Notes under the pieces: generated by a model
Databases searched by the model: none
Told to the model about the DNA's origin: nothing
What the model saw: the letters and a program-made list of their open reading frames with translations, nothing else
Shown: in pieces, positions 25,863 through 33,948 of the stretch
How positions within the stretch are numbered: position 1 is the first letter of the stretch
How the letters are laid out: each line of letters starts with the position of its first letter
Source of the DNA: Brevundimonas subvibrioides
GTDB taxonomy: Bacteria; Pseudomonadota; Alphaproteobacteria; Caulobacterales; Caulobacteraceae
NCBI GenBank assembly: GCA_002280475.1
Contig: NCEB01000007.1
Location: 1 to 64,000, forward strand
DNA length: 64,000 nucleotides
Direction of reading: 5' to 3'
Made by a program: the position numbers and the translations under genes

Positions 25863-26980
25863 CGGCCGGGACGGAGACCCTGCCCCAGGAGGCCTGGACC
25901 CACCGCCTCGAGCGGGCGCGCGCCCTCGCCCTGCGCGTCGCGTCAAGCCCCTGGGCCCCGGTCGGCGTCGCCCTGACCGCCTGCTTCGCCATTGTCGTCG
26001 TGGCGGGCTCGGCCCTGATCACCACCCGCCTCGCCGAGATGCGGGGCATCGCCTCTGACCCTCTGCTGACCGCCGGTTCGACGGCGGCCGGAGCCCTGCA
26101 GTCCACCGAGTTCACGCTCGCCCCCGACGCCGTGCGCCCGATCTCGATGGACGAGGCGCGGGTCTGGAACGCCTCCCTGCCGTTTTCGACCCTGCCGATT
26201 CTCGCGGCGCGGCCCTTCATCATGCCGCCCGAGAGCCTGGCCGATTACGGGCGCGCCCTCGATTGCCTGACCTCGGCGGTCTACTACGAGGCCGCCTCGG
26301 AGACCGCGCTGGGCCAGGCCGCCGTGGCCCAGGTGGTGCTGAACCGCATGCGCCATCCGGCCTTCCCCAAGACCGTCTGCGGCGTGGTCTTCCAGGGCCA
26401 GGAGCGCACCACCGGCTGCCAGTTCAGCTTCACCTGCGACGGCGCCCTGGGCCGGCGTCCGTCCGATGCCGGCTGGGCCCGGGCCCGCGCGGTGGCCTCG
26501 GCGGCCCTGAACGGCCACGTCACGCCCGAGGTCGGGATGGCGACCCATTATCACACCGACTGGGTCGCGCCCTTCTGGGCCGCGCGGCTGGTCAAGATGC
26601 GCCAGATCGACACCCATATCTTCTATCGCTGGACCGGCGGATGGGGCCTGCCTGCTGCGTTCACCGGGGCCCATGCCGGGGCCGAGCCGATCATCACAAA
26701 GCTCGCGGCCGTGGCGACCTTCGTCGAGGATCTGACGGTGCCGGTGGTCGAGGACGACCTGTCGTCGGACCTGTCGATCACCCCCATGGTCGACCTGGCC
26801 CCGCCGATCGTGGTCGCATCCGTCGAGGACGATGCGGGCGGCCCGACCCAGATCGCGGCCCCGCCGCCGGTCGAGGTCGTGGCCGCCCCGCCACCCCCGC
26901 CGCCTGTTCTGGCCAGCCCGCTGGACGCCGGGCGCGGCGTGACACCTCAGCGCCGGGCGCGTATCGCTGTGCCTCGCTGA
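25859..26980 (+). CDS. Cell-wall hydrolase, SleB-type, membrane anchored
   Basis: 373 residues from ATG 25859, which overlaps the ligase stop (ATGA). TM anchor about residues 36-56 (GVALTACFAIVVVAGSALIT). The Hydrolase_2/SleB domain spans about residues 120-260: DCLTSAVYYEAASETALGQA contains the catalytic-type Glu, followed by VVLNRMRHPAFPKTVCGVVFQG and THYHTDWVAPFW. Family members cleave the glycan strands of peptidoglycan. A Pro-rich C-terminal tail follows. Coupling to an EPS operon suggests it opens the wall for envelope assembly (inference). Confidence 0.88.
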   Translation: MTAGTETLPQEAWTHRLERARALALRVASSPWAPVGVALTACFAIVVVAGSALITTRLAEMRGIASDPLLTAGSTAAGALQSTEFTLAPDAVRPISMDEARVWNASLPFSTLPILAARPFIMPPESLADYGRALDCLTSAVYYEAASETALGQAAVAQVVLNRMRHPAFPKTVCGVVFQGQERTTGCQFSFTCDGALGRRPSDAGWARARAVASAALNGHVTPEVGMATHYHTDWVAPFWAARLVKMRQIDTHIFYRWTGGWGLPAAFTGAHAGAEPIITKLAAVATFVEDLTVPVVEDDLSSDLSITPMVDLAPPIVVASVEDDAGGPTQIAAPPPVEVVAAPPPPPPVLASPLDAGRGVTPQRRARIAVPR

Positions 26981-27015
26981 CGCCGGTTCCGCGGCGTCGA
27001 CACGGAGACCCTCCG

Positions 27016-27480
27016 ATGACCCGCATCGCATCGCCCGCGCTGGCCCTCGTTGGCCTGCTTTTCGCGACCGCCGCGCCCGTCGCCGCCCAGGACAGCGTGG
27101 ATCGCCTTCTGCGAACTCCGACCGCCACACCCCCGGCCGCCGAGGCCCCGGTCAATGACGGCGAGGCCGACATCCAGGCCACGGACGACCAGCAGGACCC
27201 CGAGGAACTGCGCGTCACCCGGGCTCTGAACGCCGAGATCACCGCCCGCAACGAACTCGCCGCCGCCCAGGAACGCGCGGAGCAGGCCGCGTTCGAGGCC
27301 GAACGCGCCAGGCATGAGGCCGAGGCCGCCGAAATCCTGCGTCAGCGTCTGGCCTGGGAGGAGAGCGTGCGCGCCGCCGATGAGGCCCGGCGTCGCTGGG
27401 ACGCCGATCGGGCCCGCTGGGAGGCCGACACACGCGCCTGTCAGGACGGGGATCGCAGCCGCTGCGCCCGGCCGAACTGA
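27016..27480 (+). CDS. Secreted coiled-coil protein
   Basis: 154 residues from ATG 27016, with GGAGAC ten bases upstream. Signal peptide MTRIASPALALVGLLFATAA with cleavage after VAAQ. Residues about 65-140 form a charged helix, Ala/Glu/Arg rich (NELAAAQERAEQAAFEAERA), with one Cys pair at the C-terminus (ACQDGDRSRCARPN) that could form a disulfide. Same design as the protein at 688-1014, but not clearly homologous. Function unknown. Confidence 0.6.
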   Translation: MTRIASPALALVGLLFATAAPVAAQDSVDRLLRTPTATPPAAEAPVNDGEADIQATDDQQDPEELRVTRALNAEITARNELAAAQERAEQAAFEAERARHEAEAAEILRQRLAWEESVRAADEARRRWDADRARWEADTRACQDGDRSRCARPN

Positions 27481-27589
27481 CGCCCTCGCCGCGTAACCCC
27501 GGCGCTCGCCGCCGCGTAGTCGCGTGAAAGGCCGGTTTGCGGGCGCGCGTCGCCTGTGAGACCGTCTGGTCTGCTCGAGGGGGATGCGG

Positions 27590-28393
27590 ATGACCGATGG
27601 CGTGATCGAGACGACGACCCCGCCGGGCGCGGACCCGGCGCCGGATCGTCACGCGGATCGACCGCTACCCGGCGGCCGCGTCGACACCTACCGCCACCCG
27701 CCCCTGGTGCGCATCAGTCACTGGCTGAACGTCACCGCCGTGGTCGTGCTGATCATGAGCGGCCTCAACATTCTGCTGGCCCACCCGCACCTGGACTGGG
27801 GCACCGACACCAACTTCGGCAACCATTGGCTGGACATTCCGCCGATCCCCAACTGGCTGCTGCTGCCTCAGGGGCGCAACCTGGCCGAGGCGCGTCACTG
27901 GCATTTCTTCTTCGCCTGGGTCTTCGTCATCAACGGCCTGATCTATCTGGCCTATGGCTTCATCAGCCGCCGCTTCAACGGCCGGCTGTGGCCCAGCCGG
28001 GCGGACCTCGCCGGCTTCTGGCCCTCGGTGAAGGAACACGCCCGCTTCCACTTCCCCAAGGACGAGGAGGCGCGGAACTACAACGTCATCCAGAAGCTGA
28101 CCTATGTCTTCATGATCCTGGTCGTCCTGCCGATGATGCTGATCACCGGCCTGTCGATGTCGCCGGGGTTCAATGCCGTGGGCGGGTTCCTCCTGGACAT
28201 CATGGGGGGGCGGCAATCGGCGCGCACGCTGCACTTCATCTCCGGCGCCCTGATCGTCGGCTTCATCGTCGTCCATGTCGGGCTCGTGGTCTGGACCGGC
28301 TTCGTCAACAACATGCGGGCCATGATCACCGGCTGGTTCGTGCTGGAGCCCTCAGCCCCGGCCAACGACGATCACAAGGGAGACGCGTCATGA
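27590..28393 (+). CDS. Cytochrome b561-type membrane subunit
   Basis: 267 residues from ATG 27590; GAGGGG seven bases upstream favours it over the ATG at 27584, which sits directly on that site. Four membrane segments. Candidate haem ligands: His in RISHWLNVTAVVVL, ARHWHFFFAWVFVI, ARTLHFISGALIV and FIVVHVGLVV. It resembles the cytochrome b subunits of formate dehydrogenase and Ni-hydrogenase type. Its ATGA overlap with the molybdopterin oxidoreductase indicates it passes electrons between the quinone pool and that periplasmic enzyme. Confidence 0.88.
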   Translation: MTDGVIETTTPPGADPAPDRHADRPLPGGRVDTYRHPPLVRISHWLNVTAVVVLIMSGLNILLAHPHLDWGTDTNFGNHWLDIPPIPNWLLLPQGRNLAEARHWHFFFAWVFVINGLIYLAYGFISRRFNGRLWPSRADLAGFWPSVKEHARFHFPKDEEARNYNVIQKLTYVFMILVVLPMMLITGLSMSPGFNAVGGFLLDIMGGRQSARTLHFISGALIVGFIVVHVGLVVWTGFVNNMRAMITGWFVLEPSAPANDDHKGDAS

Positions 28394-29175
28394 CCGGCAC
28401 CGCCCATCCGCAGACGCCGCTCAGCCGCCGCTCCTGGCTGGCTCGGGCCGGGGCCGCCGTCGGCGTGATGACCCTGGCCGCCTGCCAGCGCGGCCAGACG
28501 ATCAGCGAGAGCCTGCGCGTCTCGGCCGAGGCCCTGACGCGGCGCTCCCAGCGGCTGTTGATCCCGCGCGAGGCCCTGGCCCCGGAATACCAGCCCAGCC
28601 AGATCTCGCCCTTCTTCAAGCCCAACGGCTCGATCGATCCGGCGGCCTCGGACTATGTGGCGCTGAAGGACGGGGGGTTCGCCGACTATCGCCTGATGAT
28701 CGACGGCCTGGTGGAGCAGCCGCTCAGCCTGTCGCTGGCCGACCTGCGCGAACGCCCCGCCCGCACCCAGATCACCAAGCACGATTGCGTCGAGGGCTGG
28801 ACCGCGATCGGACAGTGGACCGGCGTGCGGCTGGAGACCCTGCTGGAAGAGGCGGGGCTCATGCCCGAGGCCCGCTACATCGTCTTCCACTGCTTCGACG
28901 CCCTGACCCAGACCGAAGAAGGGCCGCGCTACTACGAGAGCATCGACCTGGTCGACGCCATGCACCCCCAGACCATCCTCGCCTACGACATGAACGGCCA
29001 GACGCTGGGGGTGCCCAATGGGGCCCCGCTGAGGCTCCGGGTCGAGCGGCAGCTGGGCTACAAACAGGCCAAATACATCCGCCGGATCGAGGCGGTCGAC
29101 AGCTTCGAGGCCATGCCGGGCCCGCGTGGTGGCTACTGGCCCGATCGCGGCTATGAGTGGTACGCGGGCATCTGA
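28390..29175 (+). CDS. Molybdopterin-dependent oxidoreductase (sulfite oxidase/MsrP-like), Tat-exported
   Basis: 261 residues from ATG 28390, overlapping the cytochrome stop by four bases. The N-terminus has a twin-arginine motif (SRRSWLARAGAA) followed by LAACQ, a lipobox-like sequence, so it may be a Tat lipoprotein. The molybdenum ligand Cys133 sits in KHDCVEGWTAIGQWTGVRL; VPNGAPLRLRVERQLGYKQAK is the conserved C-terminal part. It resembles MsrP/YedY in the catalytic domain but partners a b561-type cytochrome rather than MsrQ. Substrate unknown (sulfoxide, sulfite or similar). Confidence 0.88.
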   Translation: MTGTAHPQTPLSRRSWLARAGAAVGVMTLAACQRGQTISESLRVSAEALTRRSQRLLIPREALAPEYQPSQISPFFKPNGSIDPAASDYVALKDGGFADYRLMIDGLVEQPLSLSLADLRERPARTQITKHDCVEGWTAIGQWTGVRLETLLEEAGLMPEARYIVFHCFDALTQTEEGPRYYESIDLVDAMHPQTILAYDMNGQTLGVPNGAPLRLRVERQLGYKQAKYIRRIEAVDSFEAMPGPRGGYWPDRGYEWYAGI

Positions 29176-29211
29176 GTTCGCCCGGCGGCCCGACGTCTGG
29201 TAGACTATGGC

Positions 29212-29724
29212 ATGGCCGATGACCTGAAACCGCCGGTCTCGCTCTATGAGACGGATTTCGTCGCCTGGACCGAAGCCCAGGCCGAGGCGCTGCGCCGCGT
29301 CCGACCCCTTGGCCTGGACTGGAGCCTGGTGGCCGAGGAGATCGAGGATTTGGGCAAGTCCGACCAGCGTGCCTGCGAAAGCCTGCTGGAACAGATCGTG
29401 CTGCATCTGTTGAAGATCGAACTGGGTGTCGATCGGGCGTCTGAGCGGCACTGGCGCGGCGAGGTCCGGGCGTTCCGACGCAGTCTTTCGCGGCGATTGT
29501 CTCCGACGATCGAGGGACGGATCAGACCCATGCTGGCCGCCCTCGTCGATCGCGCGCTGGGCGATCTGATCGAGGACGGACTTGTGAAGCCCGTGACCCG
29601 GATTCCCTCGGGATACGACTGGTCAGTCCTCACCACCGAAGGGCGATTTTCCGCCCTTCTAGAGCATTCGCCAGCGAAGTGGACACCGGTTCGCGGCAAA
29701 GAATGCGAGAAAGCAGAGAGCTAG
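29212..29724 (+). CDS. DUF29 family protein with a repeat-encoded C-terminal tail
   Basis: 170 residues. YETDFVAWTEAQAEALRR and DWSLVAEEIEDLGKSDQRAC are the signature of DUF29, a small alpha-helical cytoplasmic family of unknown function common in cyanobacteria and alphaproteobacteria. The body ends around residue 148. The last 22 residues (LLEHSPAKWTPVRGKE and onward) are encoded by an intergenic repeat (29659-29766) typical of alphaproteobacteria, which has supplied a new stop codon. So the original end has been replaced or extended. The effect on function is unknown. Confidence 0.75.
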   Translation: MADDLKPPVSLYETDFVAWTEAQAEALRRVRPLGLDWSLVAEEIEDLGKSDQRACESLLEQIVLHLLKIELGVDRASERHWRGEVRAFRRSLSRRLSPTIEGRIRPMLAALVDRALGDLIEDGLVKPVTRIPSGYDWSVLTTEGRFSALLEHSPAKWTPVRGKECEKAES

Positions 29725-29766
29725 ACCAATCGTCTTGCGCCAACTCATGTGACGATTGGTCTAGCG
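29659..29766. repeat. Alphaproteobacterial intergenic repeat with two hairpins, overlapping DUF29 end
   Basis: Part one has GCATTC (29664-29669) paired with GAATGC (29701-29706) around AGTGGACACCGGTTCGC, a widely seen motif in this class. Part two is a perfect 14-bp inverted repeat, CTAGACCAATCGTC (29721-29734) and GACGATTGGTCTAG (29751-29764), with a 16-base loop. The first part is read as protein by the DUF29 gene. The second may end transcription between the convergent DUF29 and ligD genes, although it lacks a T-tract. Confidence 0.8.
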
Positions 29767-29810
29767 TCGGGGCCGAACCCCACGTCCCCGGATCCGGTGG
29801 GGGCGAGCGC

Positions 29811-32399
29811 CTATAGCCCTATCCGCTTCAGCGCCGGCTTCAGGCTCACGGCCGAGGCGCGAAAGTCAGACCACGGATCGGGCTTCTTCATCAGGGTGGC
29901 GTAGGTCCACAGAGTGAACGCCGTCGGGTCCAGCCCGGCCTTCACCTGCCCCCATGACAGCGGACAGGCGATGCCCGCCCCGGGCCGCGCGCGCGGCGAC
30001 CACGGGGCCACCGCCGTCGCCATCCGGCCGTTCCGCAGATAATCCAGGAAGATCTTCCCGCCCCGCGCCTTCTTGGCCAGGGTGGTGGTGAACCGGTCCG
30101 GCGCCGCGACGCGGATGGCCTCGGACACGGCCCTGGCGAAGGCCTTGTTCTGATCCCAGGTCACGCGGCTGCGGGCGTCGGTCCTGATCGGCACGACGAC
30201 GTGCAGCCCCTTGCCGCCGGTCGTCTTGACGAAGGGGGCCAGGCCCAGGTCCTCCAGCTTCGCCTTCACCACCCTGGCCGCCGAGATCACATCGGCGAAG
30301 CCCAACCCCTCGTCGGGATCGAGATCGAAGGTGATCTGGTCCGGCACCTCCGGCTGGCCCGGCGCGCAGCCCCAGGGGTGCAGCTCCAGCCCACCCGATT
30401 GACCGATGGCCACCAGTCCGCCGACGTCGACCGCCGCCACATAGGGGGTCCGCGCCGCCACATCGATCAGCTTCAGCCGGGGGTTGGACCCGGCCATGGC
30501 GTGGCGCTGGAAGAAGGTCTCGCCCTCGATCCCGTCCGGGGCCCGGATGATCGAGGTCGGCCGATCGCCGACATGCGGCAGAATCCGCTCGGCCGCCGCC
30601 TCGTAGTAGCGCGCCAGGTCCGCCTTGGTGATCGCGGGGTTTCCATCGCGCGCGGGCCACAGCACCTTGTCGGGGCTCGAGATCGCCACCCCCGCGACGA
30701 CGACCTTGCCCTTGCCGGATTTCGCCACGGGCTTGACCGTGGTGGTGGCTTTCGAGGGCTCGACCGGCTTGTTCCCTTCGGTCGGTGCCTGCGGGGCCTC
30801 GGTGACCTCGATCGCGGTCTTGTCCTCGCGCAGCCCCTTGAACGCCGCCTGGCGCAGAGACCCCACCTCGGTGTAGCCGCCGTGCTCGACCTCGGCGACC
30901 AGCACGGGCTTCACCCAGTGAATGTCGCTGGCCTTCTTGGGCGCGCCGATCCCGCCGAACGGGCTCGCGTCCGCCGCCGCCGCCTTCAGCGCCGGGACCA
31001 GGGTCTTGGTCACCGCCTCGCCATAGCCGGTGCCGACTCGCCCGAGATAGCGCAGGCCGTTGCCGCTCTTGTCCTTGACCCCGACCAGCAGCGATCGGAA
31101 CCGCGTGCCACCCTCCGACGACCAGCCGCCGATGACCACCTCGTCGCGACCCCGGCACTTGGACTTGACCCAGCTGGCGCTGCGTCCTGCCGTGTACGGA
31201 GCATCCAGCTTCTTGGAGATCACCCCTTCCAGATCCATCCGGCACGCGCTCTCCAGCACCGCCTGCCCGGTCGATCCGAAATGCTCGACGAACCGCAGCC
31301 GCCCGCCCGCATCCCCGACCCGGTCGCAATAGGCCTGCAGCCGCGCCTTCCGGTGCGACAGCGGCAACGTCCTCAGGTCCTCGCCCCCCTCGAACAGCAG
31401 GTCGAAGGCGAAATAGACCAGCCCCCCGGTCTTCTCCTCCGAGATCGCCGCCTGCAGCGCCGAGAAGTCCGGCATGTGGTCGTCGTCCAGGGCGCACAGC
31501 TCCCCGTCGATCACCGCGTCGGGCCACCCGGCCGCCTCGGCCGCCAGCGCGGGGAACCGGTCGCTCCAGTCCAGCCCCTTGCGCGTCCGCACCTGGGCCT
31601 GGCCCCCGCCGATGCCCAGCTGGATGCGATAGCCGTCGAACTTGATCTCGTGCACCCAGCCCGCCGCGCCCGGCGGATGGTCGACCCCCTTGCACAGCTG
31701 GATCGGCACGAAGGCCGGCGACCGTTTCGCCTTCCCTGTCGCCGCCTTCGACGCGTTGGGCCTGGGCGGTGCCTTGCGCCCCGTCGGCCTGGACGCGGTC
31801 CATTCCTTCGTCCCGTCGGCGATCTCCGCCAGCGACCGGCCGGTGGTCACCGAGGCGTCGATCTCGGCCAGGGCGTCGCCCTCGCCCGGCACGGCGTGGT
31901 CGTCCTTCTCCTTGATCAGCAGCCAGTTGTTGCGCTTGGAGGGTTTGCCCCGATCCGACTTCAGCCGCACCAGCGCCCACCCGCCCTTCAGCCGCTCGCC
32001 GTCCAGCGTCATCTTGATCGAGCCCTTGGCGAAGTCGGCCTCCAGGCTCTCGGGATGCTGCGGCGTCCACGTCCCCGTGTCCCACAGCTGCACCGTCCCC
32101 GCGCCATAGTTGCCGCCCGGGATGGTCCCCTCGAAGTCGCCATAGTCCAGCGGATGGTCCTCGACCTCGACCGCCAGCCGCTTGACCGCCGGATCGCGCG
32201 ACGGCGCCTTGGTCACCGCCCAGGACTTCAGCACCCCGTCGTGCTCGATGCGGAAATCATAGTGCAGCCGCGTCGCCGCGTGCCGCTGGATCAGGAACCG
32301 CAGAGGCGCGGCCGCGGTCCTGCGCCCCTTGGCCCCCCGCGGCTCGGGCGTCTCGTCGAACCGGCGCTTGGCCGCATAGGTCTTAAGCTCGCCGCGCAT
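29811..32399 (-). CDS. ligD: ATP-dependent DNA ligase D (phosphoesterase-ligase-polymerase)
   Basis: 862 residues from ATG 32399 (MRGELKTYAAKRRFDETPEP). Domain order: 3-prime phosphoesterase (residues about 33-160, LIQRHAATRLHYDFRIEHDG), ATP ligase with nucleotidyl Lys253 in HEIKFDGYRIQLG and its OB domain, and a C-terminal primase-polymerase (about 565-850, ISSPDKVLWPARDG, GLHVVVPI). LigD carries out non-homologous end joining with Ku. No Ku gene is in the window. It is next to a terminase remnant; the spacing is only 41 bases, so the ligD promoter probably lies inside the broken terminase gene. Confidence 0.95.
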   Translation of the reverse strand: MRGELKTYAAKRRFDETPEPRGAKGRRTAAAPLRFLIQRHAATRLHYDFRIEHDGVLKSWAVTKAPSRDPAVKRLAVEVEDHPLDYGDFEGTIPGGNYGAGTVQLWDTGTWTPQHPESLEADFAKGSIKMTLDGERLKGGWALVRLKSDRGKPSKRNNWLLIKEKDDHAVPGEGDALAEIDASVTTGRSLAEIADGTKEWTASRPTGRKAPPRPNASKAATGKAKRSPAFVPIQLCKGVDHPPGAAGWVHEIKFDGYRIQLGIGGGQAQVRTRKGLDWSDRFPALAAEAAGWPDAVIDGELCALDDDHMPDFSALQAAISEEKTGGLVYFAFDLLFEGGEDLRTLPLSHRKARLQAYCDRVGDAGGRLRFVEHFGSTGQAVLESACRMDLEGVISKKLDAPYTAGRSASWVKSKCRGRDEVVIGGWSSEGGTRFRSLLVGVKDKSGNGLRYLGRVGTGYGEAVTKTLVPALKAAAADASPFGGIGAPKKASDIHWVKPVLVAEVEHGGYTEVGSLRQAAFKGLREDKTAIEVTEAPQAPTEGNKPVEPSKATTTVKPVAKSGKGKVVVAGVAISSPDKVLWPARDGNPAITKADLARYYEAAAERILPHVGDRPTSIIRAPDGIEGETFFQRHAMAGSNPRLKLIDVAARTPYVAAVDVGGLVAIGQSGGLELHPWGCAPGQPEVPDQITFDLDPDEGLGFADVISAARVVKAKLEDLGLAPFVKTTGGKGLHVVVPIRTDARSRVTWDQNKAFARAVSEAIRVAAPDRFTTTLAKKARGGKIFLDYLRNGRMATAVAPWSPRARPGAGIACPLSWGQVKAGLDPTAFTLWTYATLMKKPDPWSDFRASAVSLKPALKRIGL

Positions 32400-32865
32400 G
32401 CCCGACCAATGCGGGCGGGCGGCAAAGCGTTGCATTGGCTCAGGCCGCCCGCACCCTGGGCCCCGCCCCCGTCCGGTCGATCAGCAGGTCCGTCACCGCC
32501 CAGACCAGGGCGTCGGCCCGGTCCGGGCTCGCGCCCCCCGCCTCGCCCAGCCCCAGCAGTTCCGCCTCCAGCGCCGCCAGCGCGCCGACGTGGCCGACCC
32601 GCCCCTGTTCGTACAGCGCCGCCACCGGCTCGGCCCGCGCCCGCTTGCCCGCCGTCGCGTGAACCCGCCGCACGGGACAGGCCAGCCCCGCCGCCTTCAG
32701 CACCGCCTCCACCATGGCCCCGCCCTGGTTGGCCTCGGCCACGACCCGCACCGGGCACCCCAGGGCCTCGCCCCAGTCCTTTGCCGCCCGCGCCACCCGC
32801 GCCGCCCAGCCCGCCGGCGACAGCCCCCGGACCGAGCGGTCCTCCAGCACCCAGGCCGCCCCCGC

Positions 32866-32900
32866 CTCGTCATTCCCGCGAAGGCGGGAACGCGCCACCA
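32866..32900. repeat. REP-type hairpin (family 5) inside the terminase nuclease domain
   Basis: CATTCCCGCGAAGGCGGGAA and flanks, the same family as the 30-bp inverted pair at 59781-59910. It is read in frame as RSRLRGNDEAG, an insertion between GIVVVA and AAWVLEDRS, which are normally separated by a short turn. Confidence 0.75.
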
Positions 32901-33124
32901 CGACGATCCCGCACGCATCCCCGCCCTCGCCCGACAGGGTCCCCGCCGGCGGATCGACCGCCACCACGGCGCGCTCATACTCCCACGGACCACGAAGATT
33001 CCGCTCCCGCCCCAGCGCCCGCGCCCGCGCCATCTCGGCCTGGGTGAACAGCGCCCCCTCCGCCTCCAGCACCAGACCGTCCAGCTCCTGCGCCGCCCGC
33101 CGCCGTCAGCAGCAGTTGTGGTGG

Positions 33125-33280
33125 GCTACCGCTCGCGACGCGGTCGCTCGCTGCTTGAGCCCGGGTCGTCTCCTCCCTGTCGCGCAGCGATGGGGAGGTG
33201 GCGCGGCCCTCTTCCGGGCCGTGACGGAGGGGGCCTTGCGCGCTCAAGCAGCGAGGGACCGCGTCCCGAGCGTTAGCGCC
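33125..33280. repeat. Composite repeat: two inverted family-1 copies flanking a family-2 unit
   Basis: 33125-33161 and 33239-33280 are family-1 copies in opposite orientation (CTCGCTGCTTGAGC and GCTCAAGCAGCGAG). Between them lies a family-2 unit (TCCTCCCTGTCGC, GCGATGGGGAGGTGGCGCGG, GGCCGTGACGGAGGGG). The arrangement resembles a REPIN-like mobile doublet. It sits exactly where the large-terminase frame is broken. Confidence 0.8.
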
Positions 33281-33786
33281 CTTCGCTTCGCCGAGCCGCA
33301 GGCCGAGGCGAAGCATGGCTAATGCCTCCTCCGGCTTCTCCCAGGCGCAGAACTCGTCCCCCCAGGCCGCATGGAACTGCGGCCCCCGGAACCGCTCCGG
33401 CTCGGCCGCCGACAGCATCAGCCCCACCGCCCCGCCCGGAAACACCACCCGCCGCCGCGCGCTCTCCAGCCGGGGTGCCGCCCGGAACGGCAGGGACATC
33501 AGCCCCGACGGCCCCTCGATCATCACCGAGCGCACATCGTGCATCGTCGCCCCCACCAGGGCGATCCGCCCGCCCGGCCCCAGCCGCGCCGCCACCTCAC
33601 TGACCCACTCCGCCCCCGCCCGCGTCTTCCCCGCCCCCCGCCCGCCCAGAAACACCCACGTCCGCCACCCACCCTCCGGCGCACGCTGCGCCTCATGGGC
33701 CGCGCCGTCCCAGGCCAACCTCGCCTGATCGTCAGGGTGCATCGCCTCCGCGTCCTCCCGCGTCAGAAGGGTTGCCTCGCCCGTCT

Positions 33787-33935
33787 CCTCCCTGTCGCCT
33801 CTGGGCGATGGGGAGGTGGCGCGGCGCCCCTTCGCGCTGTGACGGAGGGGTTCTTCCGCGCTCAAGCAGCGAGGCATAGCCTGTCCTCCGGCCGATCGTA
33901 GATCGGACCGGGGGGCGCGCCGAGCGTCAGCGCCA
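33787..33935. repeat. Second family-2 plus family-1 composite, between the terminase genes
   Basis: 33787-33857 repeats the family-2 unit (TCCTCCCTGTCGC, GCGATGGGGAGGTGGCGCGG). 33858-33935 is a family-1 copy split by an insert containing the small palindrome CCGATCGTAGATCGG. It replaces the expected N-terminal codons of the terminase large subunit. Confidence 0.75.
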
Positions 33936-33948
33936 ACGACAGGCCCCC

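Larger units (their letters stand above)
32440..33778 (-). pseudogene. Terminase large subunit (GTA/prophage type), disrupted by palindromic repeats
   Basis: The N-terminal ATPase part is encoded at 33286-33778 (GGWRTWVFLGGRGAGKTRAGAEWV with Walker A GGRGAGKT; RFRGPQFHAAWGDEFCAWEK with the Walker B-type DE). The C-terminal nuclease part is at 32440-33124 in a different frame (AAQELDGLVLEAEGALFTQA, VVAVDPPAGT, VRVVAEANQGGAMVEAVLKA, DRADALVWAVTDLL). Between them are 156 bases of repeat (33125-33280), and the roughly 50 residues that normally join the halves are missing. The start is also replaced by repeat sequence, and a third repeat lies in frame in the nuclease part. No portal, protease or capsid gene follows. 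A dead packaging gene of a gene transfer agent or prophage. Confidence 0.85.

Noticed and set aside
30201..33047. Long plus-strand open frame of about 950 codons opposite ligD and the terminase
   Set aside because: Its Pro/Arg/Gln-rich translation mirrors the codon structure of ligD on the other strand; no motif or ribosome binding site.
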